64,000 nucleotides of DNA from Simiduia sp. 21SJ11W-1 (GCF_024138675.1 NZ_CP090959.1:2449501-2513500), one strand, 5' to 3'. Shown: positions 52,508 to 62,404, counted from the first letter of the stretch. The notes: generated from the letters alone by a model not told the origin. Numbers and translations: made by a program.

Positions 52508-55378
52508 ATGTCTGCCAAACAGTTTCTGCTCTTTTCGCTGCTCATTACCTGCCTCACCGCTTGTGGTGGCGGCAAAGGCTCAAGCGGCAGCGACCTGCCC
52601 TCAACCGCAGCCATAGATAACAGCACCACCGGTGCCGGGAGTGACGATAGCGGTAGCGACAACACCGGCATAGAGGGAGCAAGTGACACTGAGACACCCG
52701 CAGCCGAGGCTGAAACAGGCCACAACAATGGCGCAGGCGAGCCCCCTCAGGAAGGCCAAGCCAATAGCCCCTATGCCCAAGACGTGGCCATGGCATTAGC
52801 CACAGGCGACGCCCGCTTTGTGGTGGAACCCGAGGCCTTTCTGGCAGCGGCGCTCGAAACCTTTGAGCGCGATGCACAAGCGGCCACAGCGGTGCAGCGG
52901 GCGCTCTTTGAAGGCCAAACCGCTGTAGAGACCATCAGCTGGAACCCCACCCCCGATGCCGCATTACTGGCGGCAAGCTTTGGGGTAAATGCAGAGATTC
53001 TGGTAAGCAATCGCAACAAACAGGGAGAGGCCCTCTCCCAAAAGCACGCCTTGGCCGTAGCCGGCACCAAAGCGCAGGGCCGCTACGCCGTATTTGGTAG
53101 CAACCCGGTGCGCCACACCGAACACTTGAATGACGCCATGCACCAATTGCTGCGCAACACCATTGCCTGGCTTACGGGCAAACCCGACCTCAAGCATGTG
53201 GTGCTGGCCCAATTAGGTGACAGCTATTGGTTCAGAGATGAACCCCGTATGCGCGCCTGGCTGCAAGAAAACTACGGTGAGCAACTGCACATCAATACGC
53301 AAAACACGTGCAACGGCAGCGCTTTGGCCAATTGCTTAACAACCGATACGGATCTGCTGGTTATCTCACAAGTTAGCGAAGACGACGCCACCACGCCCCA
53401 AATATTAGACGCCATAAAATGGGCCAACAGCCAGGGTATTGGCGTGCTTTATGTGCATCACGATGGCAACCTCACGGCCTTGGGCGCTGCAATTTTCAAC
53501 CATTTGAACGTGCACTACGTTAAAGACAACTACTGGCCCAAAGAGCAGGTTGAAAGCTTTGAGCCCACAAGCCTTTATGGCCAGCTGCCAGACAACATCA
53601 ACGCCATTAAAACCACTATTTCGCATTTACTGGCAGACGACTTCACCTTTAACATTCAAGATTGCGAAGCAAGCTGCAGCAACATCTTGGCCTATGAGCG
53701 CGAGTTTGCCCAAGGCGCAGCCGCCATGCGCACCTTGGTAAACAGTTTTGATACCCGCAATGAAAACCTTTTTCACTCCTACACGAGCGATGCCATAAAA
53801 CTTGCCGTGCTGTTTGCCGATGCCCAGCGCCTGAACATTCGCTACCCGCTCACACCGGGAGAAGTAAGCACACGCACCTGGCTTGCCAGCTACTTTGCCG
53901 ATCACGCGGTACACATTGCCCGTGACCTGGTGCCCGCGCAGCAGGATCTTGGCAATTTCTCGCGCAGTAATTTTGATCACATAACCCCAACGCAAAAGCA
54001 GGTTCGCCTGAACTCCAAACAAGGATTTCGCGCGGCCGGCGTTTATGCGCTACCCGGGCACGCAGTTAAGGTTACGCGCACCGACACCCACGCGGTAACC
54101 ACCTACGTGCGCGTAAACAGCCTGCGTGCAAGCTCAACACACGAGTGGACCCGCGGCGGCTACAAACGCCCGAAATTTCTTACTTCCGAATGGTTACCGC
54201 TGCCTGCCGGTGAAGAAGTGATATTTACCTCGCCCTACGGGGGCCCAGTGCAGGTGCAGTTTTCTGCAGAAGACGGCGAGGTTGAACTCAATTTCAACGG
54301 TGTGGGCCTACACCCATACTGGGCAAGCCAGGCAGACGATGATCGCTTTGAAAATGCGCTCGCCCTGGGCCACTTCGACTGGGCCGAACTTTCCACACCC
54401 GCATTTGAAGTGCACTCAAAGCTCGACAAAATGCGTAAATCCGCATCACAAACGCACTTCCCCAATGCCACAGCACTTGCCGCCGGGGCCATGCAATACT
54501 CCCACAATTACGCCCTCTTACTGGCAGGCTTCAAGGGACCCGGCATTGATGTGGTTGATGAGATACACAACTTCGCAGCCAGCAACGGGCTGGAAATTAA
54601 AACCAGTAATTCCATCAAACACATGAACGCCGATCAGCCCACCTGCGGCGCCGGTTGCTCCGGCAACCCCTACGATGCCAGCTGGAGCTACTCACCCACA
54701 GGTCACGGCGATCTGCATGAAATTGGCCATGGTTTAGAGCGTGGCCGCTTTCGTTTCCCGGATTGGGAAGTACACACCACCACCAACCCCTACTCCTACT
54801 ACGCTAAATCCCAATTTCATAAATCCACAGGCCATAGCCCCGACTGCCAGAAACTGCCCTTCAAATCTCTGTTCGAAACTCTCACAGCCGCAGAAAATTC
54901 AGCAGACCCAATAGCCTATATGCGCGAACAATCACTCGGCGTATGGAACAAAGGCGTGGCTATTTACATTCAAATGATGATGGGCGCGCAGGCCTACGGC
55001 GAGCTTGAAAACGGTTGGCACCAATGGGCACGGCTACACATTATTGAACGCGCCTTCGGTGAGGCACTTAGAAGCGAAGCACTGTGGGCTGAAAGCTCAC
55101 AGGGGCTGGGGTTTGGCAACTACACTTTCGCGCAAGCACAGCAGATCAGCAATACAGATTTTATGCTGGTGGCCATGTCGCACGCAGGCGGGCTTGATTA
55201 CCGCAACTACTTCACCCTGTGGGGTTTTGAAACCTCTGAAATGGCACAACGTCAAGTTGCCCACATGCAGCACCCGGAAATGCCCAAGGTATTTTTTGCA
55301 GCCAATGAACGGGACTATTGTGAAAACTTCAGCCCCACGCCAATAAGCGTTACGGCCAACGCCCGCTGGCCTGAGTAG
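52508..55378 (+). CDS. ImpA-like zinc metalloprotease lipoprotein
   Basis: 956 residues. Signal peptide with lipobox LTAC (Cys19), then a low-complexity Ser/Gly/Asp/Thr/Glu linker to about 90. The rest resembles Pseudomonas ImpA (M60-like, gluzincin): domains of about 90-450 and 450-600, then a catalytic part with HEIGH at 737-741 (DLHEIGHGLERGRF). ImpA cleaves O-glycosylated proteins such as mucins; this one should be an outer-membrane or surface-anchored version. A Cys-rich loop (TCGAGCSG) precedes the site. No RBS is evident. A copy of the intergenic repeat follows the stop. Confidence 0.85.
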   Translation: MSAKQFLLFSLLITCLTACGGGKGSSGSDLPSTAAIDNSTTGAGSDDSGSDNTGIEGASDTETPAAEAETGHNNGAGEPPQEGQANSPYAQDVAMALATGDARFVVEPEAFLAAALETFERDAQAATAVQRALFEGQTAVETISWNPTPDAALLAASFGVNAEILVSNRNKQGEALSQKHALAVAGTKAQGRYAVFGSNPVRHTEHLNDAMHQLLRNTIAWLTGKPDLKHVVLAQLGDSYWFRDEPRMRAWLQENYGEQLHINTQNTCNGSALANCLTTDTDLLVISQVSEDDATTPQILDAIKWANSQGIGVLYVHHDGNLTALGAAIFNHLNVHYVKDNYWPKEQVESFEPTSLYGQLPDNINAIKTTISHLLADDFTFNIQDCEASCSNILAYEREFAQGAAAMRTLVNSFDTRNENLFHSYTSDAIKLAVLFADAQRLNIRYPLTPGEVSTRTWLASYFADHAVHIARDLVPAQQDLGNFSRSNFDHITPTQKQVRLNSKQGFRAAGVYALPGHAVKVTRTDTHAVTTYVRVNSLRASSTHEWTRGGYKRPKFLTSEWLPLPAGEEVIFTSPYGGPVQVQFSAEDGEVELNFNGVGLHPYWASQADDDRFENALALGHFDWAELSTPAFEVHSKLDKMRKSASQTHFPNATALAAGAMQYSHNYALLLAGFKGPGIDVVDEIHNFAASNGLEIKTSNSIKHMNADQPTCGAGCSGNPYDASWSYSPTGHGDLHEIGHGLERGRFRFPDWEVHTTTNPYSYYAKSQFHKSTGHSPDCQKLPFKSLFETLTAAENSADPIAYMREQSLGVWNKGVAIYIQMMMGAQAYGELENGWHQWARLHIIERAFGEALRSEALWAESSQGLGFGNYTFAQAQQISNTDFMLVAMSHAGGLDYRNYFTLWGFETSEMAQRQVAHMQHPEMPKVFFAANERDYCENFSPTPISVTANARWPE

Positions 55379-55405
55379 TAACAGCCCATAAGCGGGCACT
55401 TAACC

Positions 55406-55485
55406 CCATGCGGGTGACGGTTACAAACTCCGCCCCAAAATCCATGCCTGTAGATTGGCAAGACGGCAGTCGCACCTGTGCGGGC
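55406..55485 (+). repeat. Partial copy B of the inverted-repeat element
   Basis: Bases 55406-55456 match 46520-46570 of copy A at 47 of 51 positions in the same orientation; the following 29 bases still resemble the outer arm (GGCAGTCGCAC...TGTGCGGG) with more changes. The left half of the element is missing. It sits between the ImpA-like gene and the DsbA-like gene, again in a convergent gap. Confidence 0.75.
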
Positions 55486-55533
55486 CTTGGTTATGCTACT
55501 GCTGCCCTTCAATTAAAATTTGCCTTGCTGTTG

Positions 55534-56322
55534 TTACTTACCTTGGTTTGAGGGTTCATCACAGCCGTCAATATCACAAGCACCACTGCCCGCCCCGGCA
55601 CTGGCTGTTGGCGGCTCATCGGCCTTTGCCGTTAACGCCGCTGCCTGCTCTGCGCGCACGGTATTAAGCACTTCAAGCAGTTGGGCCGATTCCTGCGCGC
55701 CGGAAATACCGTAGCGCCCAATAACAAAAAACGGCACACCGCTAATGCCATAGTGTTGTGCCAGCGCTTCATCTTCGCGCACCTTGTCGGCAAAATCGTC
55801 GCCGGCCAATACCGCTTGCGCCGCCGCCTGATCCAAACCGGCAGCCTCCACTACTGCTAGCATCTGCGCCTGGCTTGAGAGATCCAGGCCTTCGCCCAAA
55901 TAGCCACGCATGAAGGCATCCGTCAACCGGTGCTGGGCAGAATCTGTTGCACCCTCTGCATCGAGGGTTGCCGCCCACTGGATCAACCGGTGGGCATCAA
56001 AGGTGTTGGCAACCACAATGCGATTGAAATCAGCTTGTCCCCCTTCCCGCGCAATATTGGTGGCCATGGTATCTATCATTTGCTGGGCGTCAGCCACGGA
56101 GCGGCCGTATTTCTGTGCCAGCCGTTCGGCATAGGGGCGTGAATCTGGGCTGCGGGGGCGTGGGTCTAACTCAAAGGCGCGCCAGTTTATGGTTACCTGA
56201 TCAGAAGCCTCCCCTCCCCCGTGCTGGCGCGCAAACTCTGCAGCTGCCCGCTCAAAGCGCTGCTTGCCCACAAAGCACCAGGGGCAGGCGATGTCTGACC
56301 AGATTGAAACGGAAATTGTCAT
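55534..56322 (-). CDS. FrnE-like DsbA-family oxidoreductase
   Basis: 262 residues, thioredoxin fold with a helical insert and no signal peptide. Redox site SDIACPWCFVGKQRF; cis-Pro loop ISGVPFFVIG. Near the C-terminus is CDIDGC (CX4C), also present in FrnE, where it forms a second redox pair. Cytoplasmic FrnE proteins are linked to oxidative stress and polyketide biosynthesis. AGAGGT precedes the ATG. Confidence 0.9.
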   Translation of the reverse strand: MTISVSIWSDIACPWCFVGKQRFERAAAEFARQHGGGEASDQVTINWRAFELDPRPRSPDSRPYAERLAQKYGRSVADAQQMIDTMATNIAREGGQADFNRIVVANTFDAHRLIQWAATLDAEGATDSAQHRLTDAFMRGYLGEGLDLSSQAQMLAVVEAAGLDQAAAQAVLAGDDFADKVREDEALAQHYGISGVPFFVIGRYGISGAQESAQLLEVLNTVRAEQAAALTAKADEPPTASAGAGSGACDIDGCDEPSNQGK

Positions 56323-56415
56323 TGGCTTTTACCTCTAAGCTTACAAATGAAAACGCCCGCAACAAATTCCGTTACAGGCGTGAGCACCGCAGTATATATA
56401 GCGCCTTGCGCCTGG

Positions 56416-58002
56416 CTAGCAGTGATTTTTCAAAATTTCTTTGGCGGCATTGTGGCCGGGTATACCCGTTACACCACCGCCCGGGTGCGTGCCCGAGCCA
56501 CACATAAACAAGCCGGAAACGGGGGTGGTGTAATCGGCATAGCCCATAAAGGGCCGGTTAGACCACAGCTGATCCAGCGTGAGTGCACCGTGAAAAATGT
56601 CGCCCCCCATTAAACCAAACTTGCGCTCCAGATCCAGCGGCGAATGAATTTGCGTGCCTAAAATGCTGGTTTTGAAGTTGGGTGCATATTGGGTCACCGT
56701 ATCAATAACCGTGGCGGCTGCAGCCTCGCGGTGATCATCCCACGAATCACCCGATGGCAGCTCCGGTGCGAATTGCTGGCAGAATAAGCTGGCCACATGC
56801 TTGCCTTCGGGTGCCAGGCTGTCATCTACAGTTGAGGGAATCAGCATTTCAATAATGGGCGCCCGCGCCCAGCCCTGTTGCCTGGCATCAAGATAGGCCT
56901 GTTCAAGGTAGGCCATTGAAGGGCCTATGATAATACCCGATTGATGGTGGGGCTGGCAGTGGGTACCCGGTGCTGCAATAAAATCCGGCAGCTCAGAGAG
57001 CGCCACATTCATACGAAATGTGCCCGAGCCCACCTTAAAACCTTTCACGCGGCGCTGAAATTCCACGGGTAAATGCGCCTTGGGCACTAGCCGCGTAAAT
57101 AGCAGCTTGGGGCCTACATTGGCCACCACGTGATCTGCCTTGAACTCGCGACCATCGGCAAGCTGCACACCCTCAGCGCGATTGCCATTGATTATCACCT
57201 GGGATACCTCGGCCCCGGTTTCAATGTGCACGCCACGGGCGAGGGCTTCTTTTGTCATGGCCTGGGTGATGGCGCCCATGCCGCCTACGGCGTGGCCCCA
57301 GGCGCCCGGCACACCATTGGCTTCGCCAAATACATGGTGCAACAACACATAGGCAGACCCGGGCGTACTGGGGGCACCGTAGGCGCCCACTATACTGTCA
57401 AAGGCAAAGGCCGCTTTCACTACATCATGCTCAAACCAGCTATCCAATACATCTTGCGCACTTTTGGTAAACATATCGAGGGCATCGCGACGCTCATGCA
57501 TGGCCAGTGAGCGCAAACCCAGTGCAAATTTACCCAAATGCAGCATGTCGGTTATGCCGCCGCCCACGTTGGGCGGTGTGCGCAGCAATTCAGATTTTAA
57601 TAGCGAAGCCTGGGTTTCAAGCATGGTGTAGAAATCGCTCAGCACTTCGGCATCGTGCGCAGAAAATCGGGCCACCTCATTGCGGGTGGCCTCAAAATCT
57701 GCCATTAGTGAAAAGCTTTCACCTGAAGGTAGCGGAAAAAAGTTTGACTGCGGCCTGAGCCTTACTTCCAGGCCATGGGCTTTTAAGTGCAGGTCGTGAA
57801 TAATTTTGGGGTTGAGTAAACTCACCGTGTAACTGGCAGTGGAATTTTTAAAACCCGGGTGAAACTCTTCGGTAACGGCCGCACCACCGGTTATTTCGCG
57901 GCGCTCAAGCACTGTGACCGAATGCCCGGCCTCAGCCAAGTAACAGGCACATACCAACCCGTTATGGCCGCCACCTATAATCACAAACTGCAGCTTACGC
58001 AT
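56416..58002 (-). CDS. Phytoene-desaturase-like FAD oxidoreductase (PYROXD2-like)
   Basis: 528 residues. N-terminal FAD-binding motif FVIIGGGHNGLVCACYLAEAG followed by VLERREITGGAAVTEE; C-terminal LFMCGSGTHPGGGVTGIPGHNAA is typical of this branch. Related to CrtI by fold, but there are no carotenoid genes around, and PYROXD2-type proteins are better described as amine-oxidase-like enzymes of unknown substrate. GGGGAGA precedes the ATG. Confidence 0.85.
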   Translation of the reverse strand: MRKLQFVIIGGGHNGLVCACYLAEAGHSVTVLERREITGGAAVTEEFHPGFKNSTASYTVSLLNPKIIHDLHLKAHGLEVRLRPQSNFFPLPSGESFSLMADFEATRNEVARFSAHDAEVLSDFYTMLETQASLLKSELLRTPPNVGGGITDMLHLGKFALGLRSLAMHERRDALDMFTKSAQDVLDSWFEHDVVKAAFAFDSIVGAYGAPSTPGSAYVLLHHVFGEANGVPGAWGHAVGGMGAITQAMTKEALARGVHIETGAEVSQVIINGNRAEGVQLADGREFKADHVVANVGPKLLFTRLVPKAHLPVEFQRRVKGFKVGSGTFRMNVALSELPDFIAAPGTHCQPHHQSGIIIGPSMAYLEQAYLDARQQGWARAPIIEMLIPSTVDDSLAPEGKHVASLFCQQFAPELPSGDSWDDHREAAAATVIDTVTQYAPNFKTSILGTQIHSPLDLERKFGLMGGDIFHGALTLDQLWSNRPFMGYADYTTPVSGLFMCGSGTHPGGGVTGIPGHNAAKEILKNHC

Positions 58003-58054
58003 TCTCCCCCCGTTATTATTTTTTTAGTAGCGCACACTTGAAATTTAACAAGCG

Positions 58055-59314
58055 TTAACCCGCGTTATGTTTAATCCATATTTCAAAATCCGCTACAGAT
58101 AATGGTTTGGCAATAAAGTAGCCCTGCGCGTAGTCGCAGCCGAGCTCGGCCAGGTATTGCAAGGTTTCGCCATCCTCTACGCCCTCTGCCACCACTTGCA
58201 GGCCAAAAAGCTGGGCGATATCAATAATAATCTTAACGATGTGCTTGTCTTGCTCGTTAACCAGCATATCTCTTACAAAGCAGCGATCAATCTTTAATTC
58301 GCTGGCAGGAATATTTTTAAAATAGGAAAGCGAAGAGTAGCCAGTGCCGAAGTCATCTATAGATAACGCAATGCCGGCCTGCTTTAAGCGCATTAAATTT
58401 TCAAGGCCCGAGTGCATGTCTTCAATAATTGCAGATTCGGTAATTTCAAGGGTGAGGTATTCGCTGTCAAGGCCCCAGATACTCAGCGCATCCTGCACCA
58501 GGTGGGTGAGGTTTGGGTCGTTCACAAGGCCTGCCTGAATATTTACCGCCACTCCCAAATTCCACTGGCCAAGCCACTGGCGCATTTGTCGCACCGCAGT
58601 GCCAACCACCCATTTGGTTAATGTGTAGCTTTCGCCCAACTGTTCAGCCAGTAACACAACTTGATCGGGGGCTATAAATCCACGGCCTTTTAGCTCCCAG
58701 CGCAGCAGTGCCTCTACCCTATCTACCTTGCCGGTTTTAAGGTTTTTTTTCGGCTGATAGTAGAGTTCAAATTCATTGCCAAACAGTGCCTTTTTAAAGG
58801 CCTTGGCCAGCAAGGTTTGATCTTCTGATTCTTTTTGATCGTCGATCACATCAAACCGGTAGGGCTTGCCGCGGCGCGAATCAATTAACGAACGCTCTGC
58901 ACGCTTTAGCAACAAATAGGCGTTGGCCGCCTCTGGCGGGCCAAAGGCCAGCCCCACCTGCACATCGGGCTGCACCTGGTCTTTACCCACAGCCACCGGC
59001 TCGCCCAGTTGCTGTTTGATTTTGTGAATGGCAAGCGACATGAGCGACGGATTGGAAATACGCGGCACAATAAACGCAAAGTGATGGCTGCCAATGCGAA
59101 AAAACGTATTCGGCATTTTGGAGAGTGCCTGTAAGCGCGCAAGGCAGGCGTGAATAACAGCATCGCCTGCTGCGTATCCGGTTTGCAGGTTGATATCGGT
59201 CAGATTATTTAAATCCACCAACAACACACCGGTTTGCAGCGCCTCTTGACTAATAAACTCTTCAAGGGCGGCAATAAAGGCCTGGCGGTTGATGGCAGGA
59301 ACCGGGTGCGCCAT
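58055..59314 (-). CDS. Degenerate GGDEF plus EAL domain protein
   Basis: 419 residues. The GGDEF-like domain (about 20-155) has GSHHF where GGDEF should be and cannot make c-di-GMP. The EAL domain (about 170-415) has VEALLRW, VNIQAG, LEITESA, SIDDFGTGYSS, LKIDRCF, VAEGVED and YAQGYFIAKPL, so hydrolysis of c-di-GMP looks possible. No membrane segment. It begins two bases after the HD-GYP gene and is surely co-transcribed; two c-di-GMP proteins together suggest one pathway. Confidence 0.9.
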   Translation of the reverse strand: MAHPVPAINRQAFIAALEEFISQEALQTGVLLVDLNNLTDINLQTGYAAGDAVIHACLARLQALSKMPNTFFRIGSHHFAFIVPRISNPSLMSLAIHKIKQQLGEPVAVGKDQVQPDVQVGLAFGPPEAANAYLLLKRAERSLIDSRRGKPYRFDVIDDQKESEDQTLLAKAFKKALFGNEFELYYQPKKNLKTGKVDRVEALLRWELKGRGFIAPDQVVLLAEQLGESYTLTKWVVGTAVRQMRQWLGQWNLGVAVNIQAGLVNDPNLTHLVQDALSIWGLDSEYLTLEITESAIIEDMHSGLENLMRLKQAGIALSIDDFGTGYSSLSYFKNIPASELKIDRCFVRDMLVNEQDKHIVKIIIDIAQLFGLQVVAEGVEDGETLQYLAELGCDYAQGYFIAKPLSVADFEIWIKHNAG

Positions 59315-59316
59315 GG

Positions 59317-60543
59317 CTATAACTCGATTGACGAGAGATCTATCCCGAAGGCGCCTGCCTCCAGGCTGCCAAGAATTTCCAGCGGCTTGCCATCAGCGGT
59401 GTGGGTCTGCTGCATTAAATCGAGAATTTTCAGCTCAATCAGCGCCTCTTTATTTTCATCCAGCACCACAATCACCTGTGGCCGCAGCCGCCGCGACCGG
59501 TACTCGGCCACCACTACCGCTACCTCGCCTGACGACAATTCCACCAGCGAGCCGGCCGGGTATATACCCACGGCCTGAATAAACTCTTCAACCAGTTCAG
59601 GCTGAAAGGCTTTGCCTTTTTCGTCGTAGAGAACTTTAATGGCCTCAGCCGGGGTTTTGGCTTGGGCATAGGGGCGTTGGCTTATGAGGGCATCGTAGCA
59701 ATCGGCGATGGCTGCAATACGGGCAAATACCGGAATGCTGTTACCGGCCAATTTAAAGGGGTAGCCCTCACCATCCACCCGCTCGTGGTGATAGGCGGCC
59801 ATCTCCAGTACATCTTGATTGATCACCCCACTTTTACGCATGATTTTTACGCTTTCTTGCACATGCTTTTGCATAAGCGGCCGCTCGGCCTCTGTGAGCG
59901 CCCGGGGCGCCAACAGCAGCGAGCGATCAATCTTGAGTTTGCCTGCATCAAACAGCAAACCGCCCACGGCCAGGCTTCTGAGGTCACTCTTGGGCAGGCC
60001 CAGTTGCCGGCCCAGCGCCACACACCAGATGGCGCACCCGAGCGAATGCTGGTAGGTGTAGTTATCGAGCTTACGCATACGCCCAAGCCACAGGCAGGCA
60101 TCTGGGTTACGGCTAACGCTTTCTATCATGGGCTCTACCGCTTTTTTAATGCGCGGTAAATCAAGCACCACCTTTTCACGAAACTCCAACAGCGATTTTA
60201 CCGTATCGGCCAGGGTATCCAGTGCGGCTTTCGCGCGCGGCAACTCCACATGCCAGCCGCCACTATCACTGTAGCCGTGCAGGCTTTTGCCCGGAAACAA
60301 CGCCGCCACGGCCTCGGCTTGCGATTTCACCATCAGTGTGCGCGCCTGGCCCTCTGAACGCGGGCGCACGCTGTGATCAACATACACATACTCGCAATAT
60401 TGGCCGAGGCTTGCGATGTCGTCGGCAGTTTGAATAAAAAAGCCCTGGATCAGGAAGGGGGTTTCAAGCCAGGGCCTATCAAGCGCTGAAACGAACATAC
60501 CCACCTTCAGGTGCGGTATGGCAACTTTTTCTGTTTTGAGCAT
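59317..60543 (-). CDS. HD-GYP protein with DUF3391 domain; HD histidine missing
   Basis: 408 residues. N-terminal DUF3391 (about 5-120), then HD-GYP (about 165-330). The expected LLHDIGK is LLFDAGKLKID: the metal-binding His of the HD pair is Phe. Other elements are intact: HSLGCAIW, QKHVQES, YHHERVDGEGYP, IAAIADCYDALISQRPYA. It may be inactive or a c-di-GMP receptor. GAGG precedes the ATG. First gene of a unit with the degenerate GGDEF-EAL gene. Confidence 0.9.
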   Translation of the reverse strand: MLKTEKVAIPHLKVGMFVSALDRPWLETPFLIQGFFIQTADDIASLGQYCEYVYVDHSVRPRSEGQARTLMVKSQAEAVAALFPGKSLHGYSDSGGWHVELPRAKAALDTLADTVKSLLEFREKVVLDLPRIKKAVEPMIESVSRNPDACLWLGRMRKLDNYTYQHSLGCAIWCVALGRQLGLPKSDLRSLAVGGLLFDAGKLKIDRSLLLAPRALTEAERPLMQKHVQESVKIMRKSGVINQDVLEMAAYHHERVDGEGYPFKLAGNSIPVFARIAAIADCYDALISQRPYAQAKTPAEAIKVLYDEKGKAFQPELVEEFIQAVGIYPAGSLVELSSGEVAVVVAEYRSRRLRPQVIVVLDENKEALIELKILDLMQQTHTADGKPLEILGSLEAGAFGIDLSSIEL

Positions 60544-60645
60544 GCGGGGCCTCGTATACTGCCGGCCTCGAAATTGCCGACTTACTAAGTGTAGTGGCCA
60601 GCCGTGGCGCTGCCAGTTCGGCCCTCGCAGTTGTCAGGTTTGTAC

Positions 60646-61641
60646 ATGAATATTCAATCTCGCCCTGTTGCCACGCTCTTGCTTGTGCTGGTGTGCGCCA
60701 TTTGGGGCATCGGCTTTGTGGTTACCGAGCATGCGCTGGGCAAGCTCACCACCCAATCGCTCAATGCACTGCGCTTTGCATTGGCCGCGCTGAGCCTGGT
60801 GCCTTTGTGGCTGGCCACGCGCAAGGCCCGGCCCAGATCAAGCCTTGAGGGCTATGGCGCGCTGTGGCGTGCGGGGCTTGGCCTGGGGCTTGTGTTGTTT
60901 GTGGCCTTTTACGCCCAAACCGAAGGTTTGCGCTTTACCAGTGTCTCGAACGCGGGCTTTATTACCGGCCTGTGCGTGCCGCTGGTGCCCTTGCTTGCGT
61001 GGCTGGTGTTTAAAGCCAAAATGACGCGCGCCATATGGATGGCGGTATCCCTTTCTACCCTGGGGCTCTACCTGCTTACCGGCGGCACCGCATCTGCCCC
61101 CAATAAGGGCGACCTGCTGGTGCTACTGGGTGCCGCAGGCTTTGCCACCCACATTGTGCTCACCGGCCACTATGCCCGCACCCTGCCCGCCATTACCCTG
61201 AGCCTGGTGCAAATGCTGGCGGTGTCGGCCTATAGCCTGCTGGCCTCTTATCTACTGGATGTAGACCAGAGCAAAACCCTGTTTAGCACGCAGGCTGAGC
61301 ACTGGCAGTCGCTCTTGAGCCTGGACATAGTGCTGGCGTTTTTCTGGATGGCCAGCCTGTCAACGGCGTTTGGCTTTTGGGTGCAAACCAGCTGCCAGCG
61401 CACCCTGCCCGCCCACCAGGTGGCGCTGGTGTTTGCCCTTGAACCCATATTTGCCCACCTGGCCGGCGCCCTTTGGTTGGGCGAACGATTAGACGGCTGG
61501 GGGTTTGCGGGCGCCGCGGCCATTATTGCAGGCATGCTGGTGGCAGAGCTGGGCGACCGTCGCTCGGCACAATTACACCCGGCGGATTTGGTAGCCGCCC
61601 CCGCCCCACCCGGCAATTGCGACGAGGCCAGCAAGACCTGA
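60646..61641 (+). CDS. EamA-family (DMT) transporter
   Basis: 331 residues, ten transmembrane segments in two EamA repeats (about 10-140 and 155-295). Family blocks: CAIWGIGFVVTEHAL, NALRFALAALSLVPLW and, near the C-terminus, ALEPIFAHLAGALWLGERL. An inner-membrane exporter or importer of small metabolites; substrate unknown. ATG 60646 with AGGT upstream is preferred to a GTG at 60604. Divergent from the HD-GYP gene. Confidence 0.88.
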   Translation: MNIQSRPVATLLLVLVCAIWGIGFVVTEHALGKLTTQSLNALRFALAALSLVPLWLATRKARPRSSLEGYGALWRAGLGLGLVLFVAFYAQTEGLRFTSVSNAGFITGLCVPLVPLLAWLVFKAKMTRAIWMAVSLSTLGLYLLTGGTASAPNKGDLLVLLGAAGFATHIVLTGHYARTLPAITLSLVQMLAVSAYSLLASYLLDVDQSKTLFSTQAEHWQSLLSLDIVLAFFWMASLSTAFGFWVQTSCQRTLPAHQVALVFALEPIFAHLAGALWLGERLDGWGFAGAAAIIAGMLVAELGDRRSAQLHPADLVAAPAPPGNCDEASKT

Positions 61642-61729
61642 GGCTGGCCGCAGGGGCGTTTAAGGCCTGTGGTATAGTGGCCCATTAACACACGCATTAC
61701 GCTTAACTTTGCACTCACAAGGATGTCCG

Positions 61730-62404
61730 ATGCTCATTGGTCACTACAGTGCAGCCTTGGCGGCCAAGGCTGTAAAACCGCAACTGCCCCTGTGGCAACT
61801 GTTCATTGCCGCACAACTGGTAGACATTGTTTGGGTCTTACTCTGTGCGTTTAATATCGAACGCTTCACCATCAACCCAAGCCTTAACTCCAACCCTTTA
61901 GAGTTGATCTTCCAACCCTTTACCCACAGTTTGCTGGCCAGTGGTTTATGGTCGCTGGCCGCGGCCCTGCTGGTAGTGGGCCTCTACAGGCTTTACCGGC
62001 CCGCTGCATGGCTCTTGGGCGCGGTGGTGGCCTCGCACTGGTTGTTGGATTTCTTCGTACACAGGCCAGACCTACCTATTTGGCCTGGCGTGAAGGTGGG
62101 CCTGGCCCTGTGGGATTACTCCCTTGTGGCAATGAGCCTGGAAATGGCCTTAATCGCCCTGGCCGGCGGCTATTTATGGCGCAATCAAACGCACGGCAAA
62201 GGCTGGTATGCAGGCCTTACGGTTGTTTTGCTGGCGCTGGTGGCCGTTAACTATGTGCTGCCCCCACCACTGGATAAAACCGGCATTTTATTAGGCGCTA
62301 TGGCCGTCTACCTGATTGCACCTGTGGTGGCATGGTGGCTGGAGCGCCGGGTGCGCAAACCCTGCATACACGCAATGGAAAATAGCTATGCCCAACAAAG
62401 CTAA
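61730..62404 (+). CDS. Multi-pass membrane protein, YdjM/DUF457-like
   Basis: 224 residues, about six transmembrane segments. Polar residues typical of the YdjM-type membrane metal-dependent hydrolases are seen: GHYSAAL at the start, QLVDIVW, FTHSLLAS and ASHWLLDFFVHRPDLP. Exact function unknown. AAGGATG fixes the start at 61730. First gene of an operon of unknowns: the next gene overlaps it by 17 bases. Confidence 0.72.
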   Translation: MLIGHYSAALAAKAVKPQLPLWQLFIAAQLVDIVWVLLCAFNIERFTINPSLNSNPLELIFQPFTHSLLASGLWSLAAALLVVGLYRLYRPAAWLLGAVVASHWLLDFFVHRPDLPIWPGVKVGLALWDYSLVAMSLEMALIALAGGYLWRNQTHGKGWYAGLTVVLLALVAVNYVLPPPLDKTGILLGAMAVYLIAPVVAWWLERRVRKPCIHAMENSYAQQS

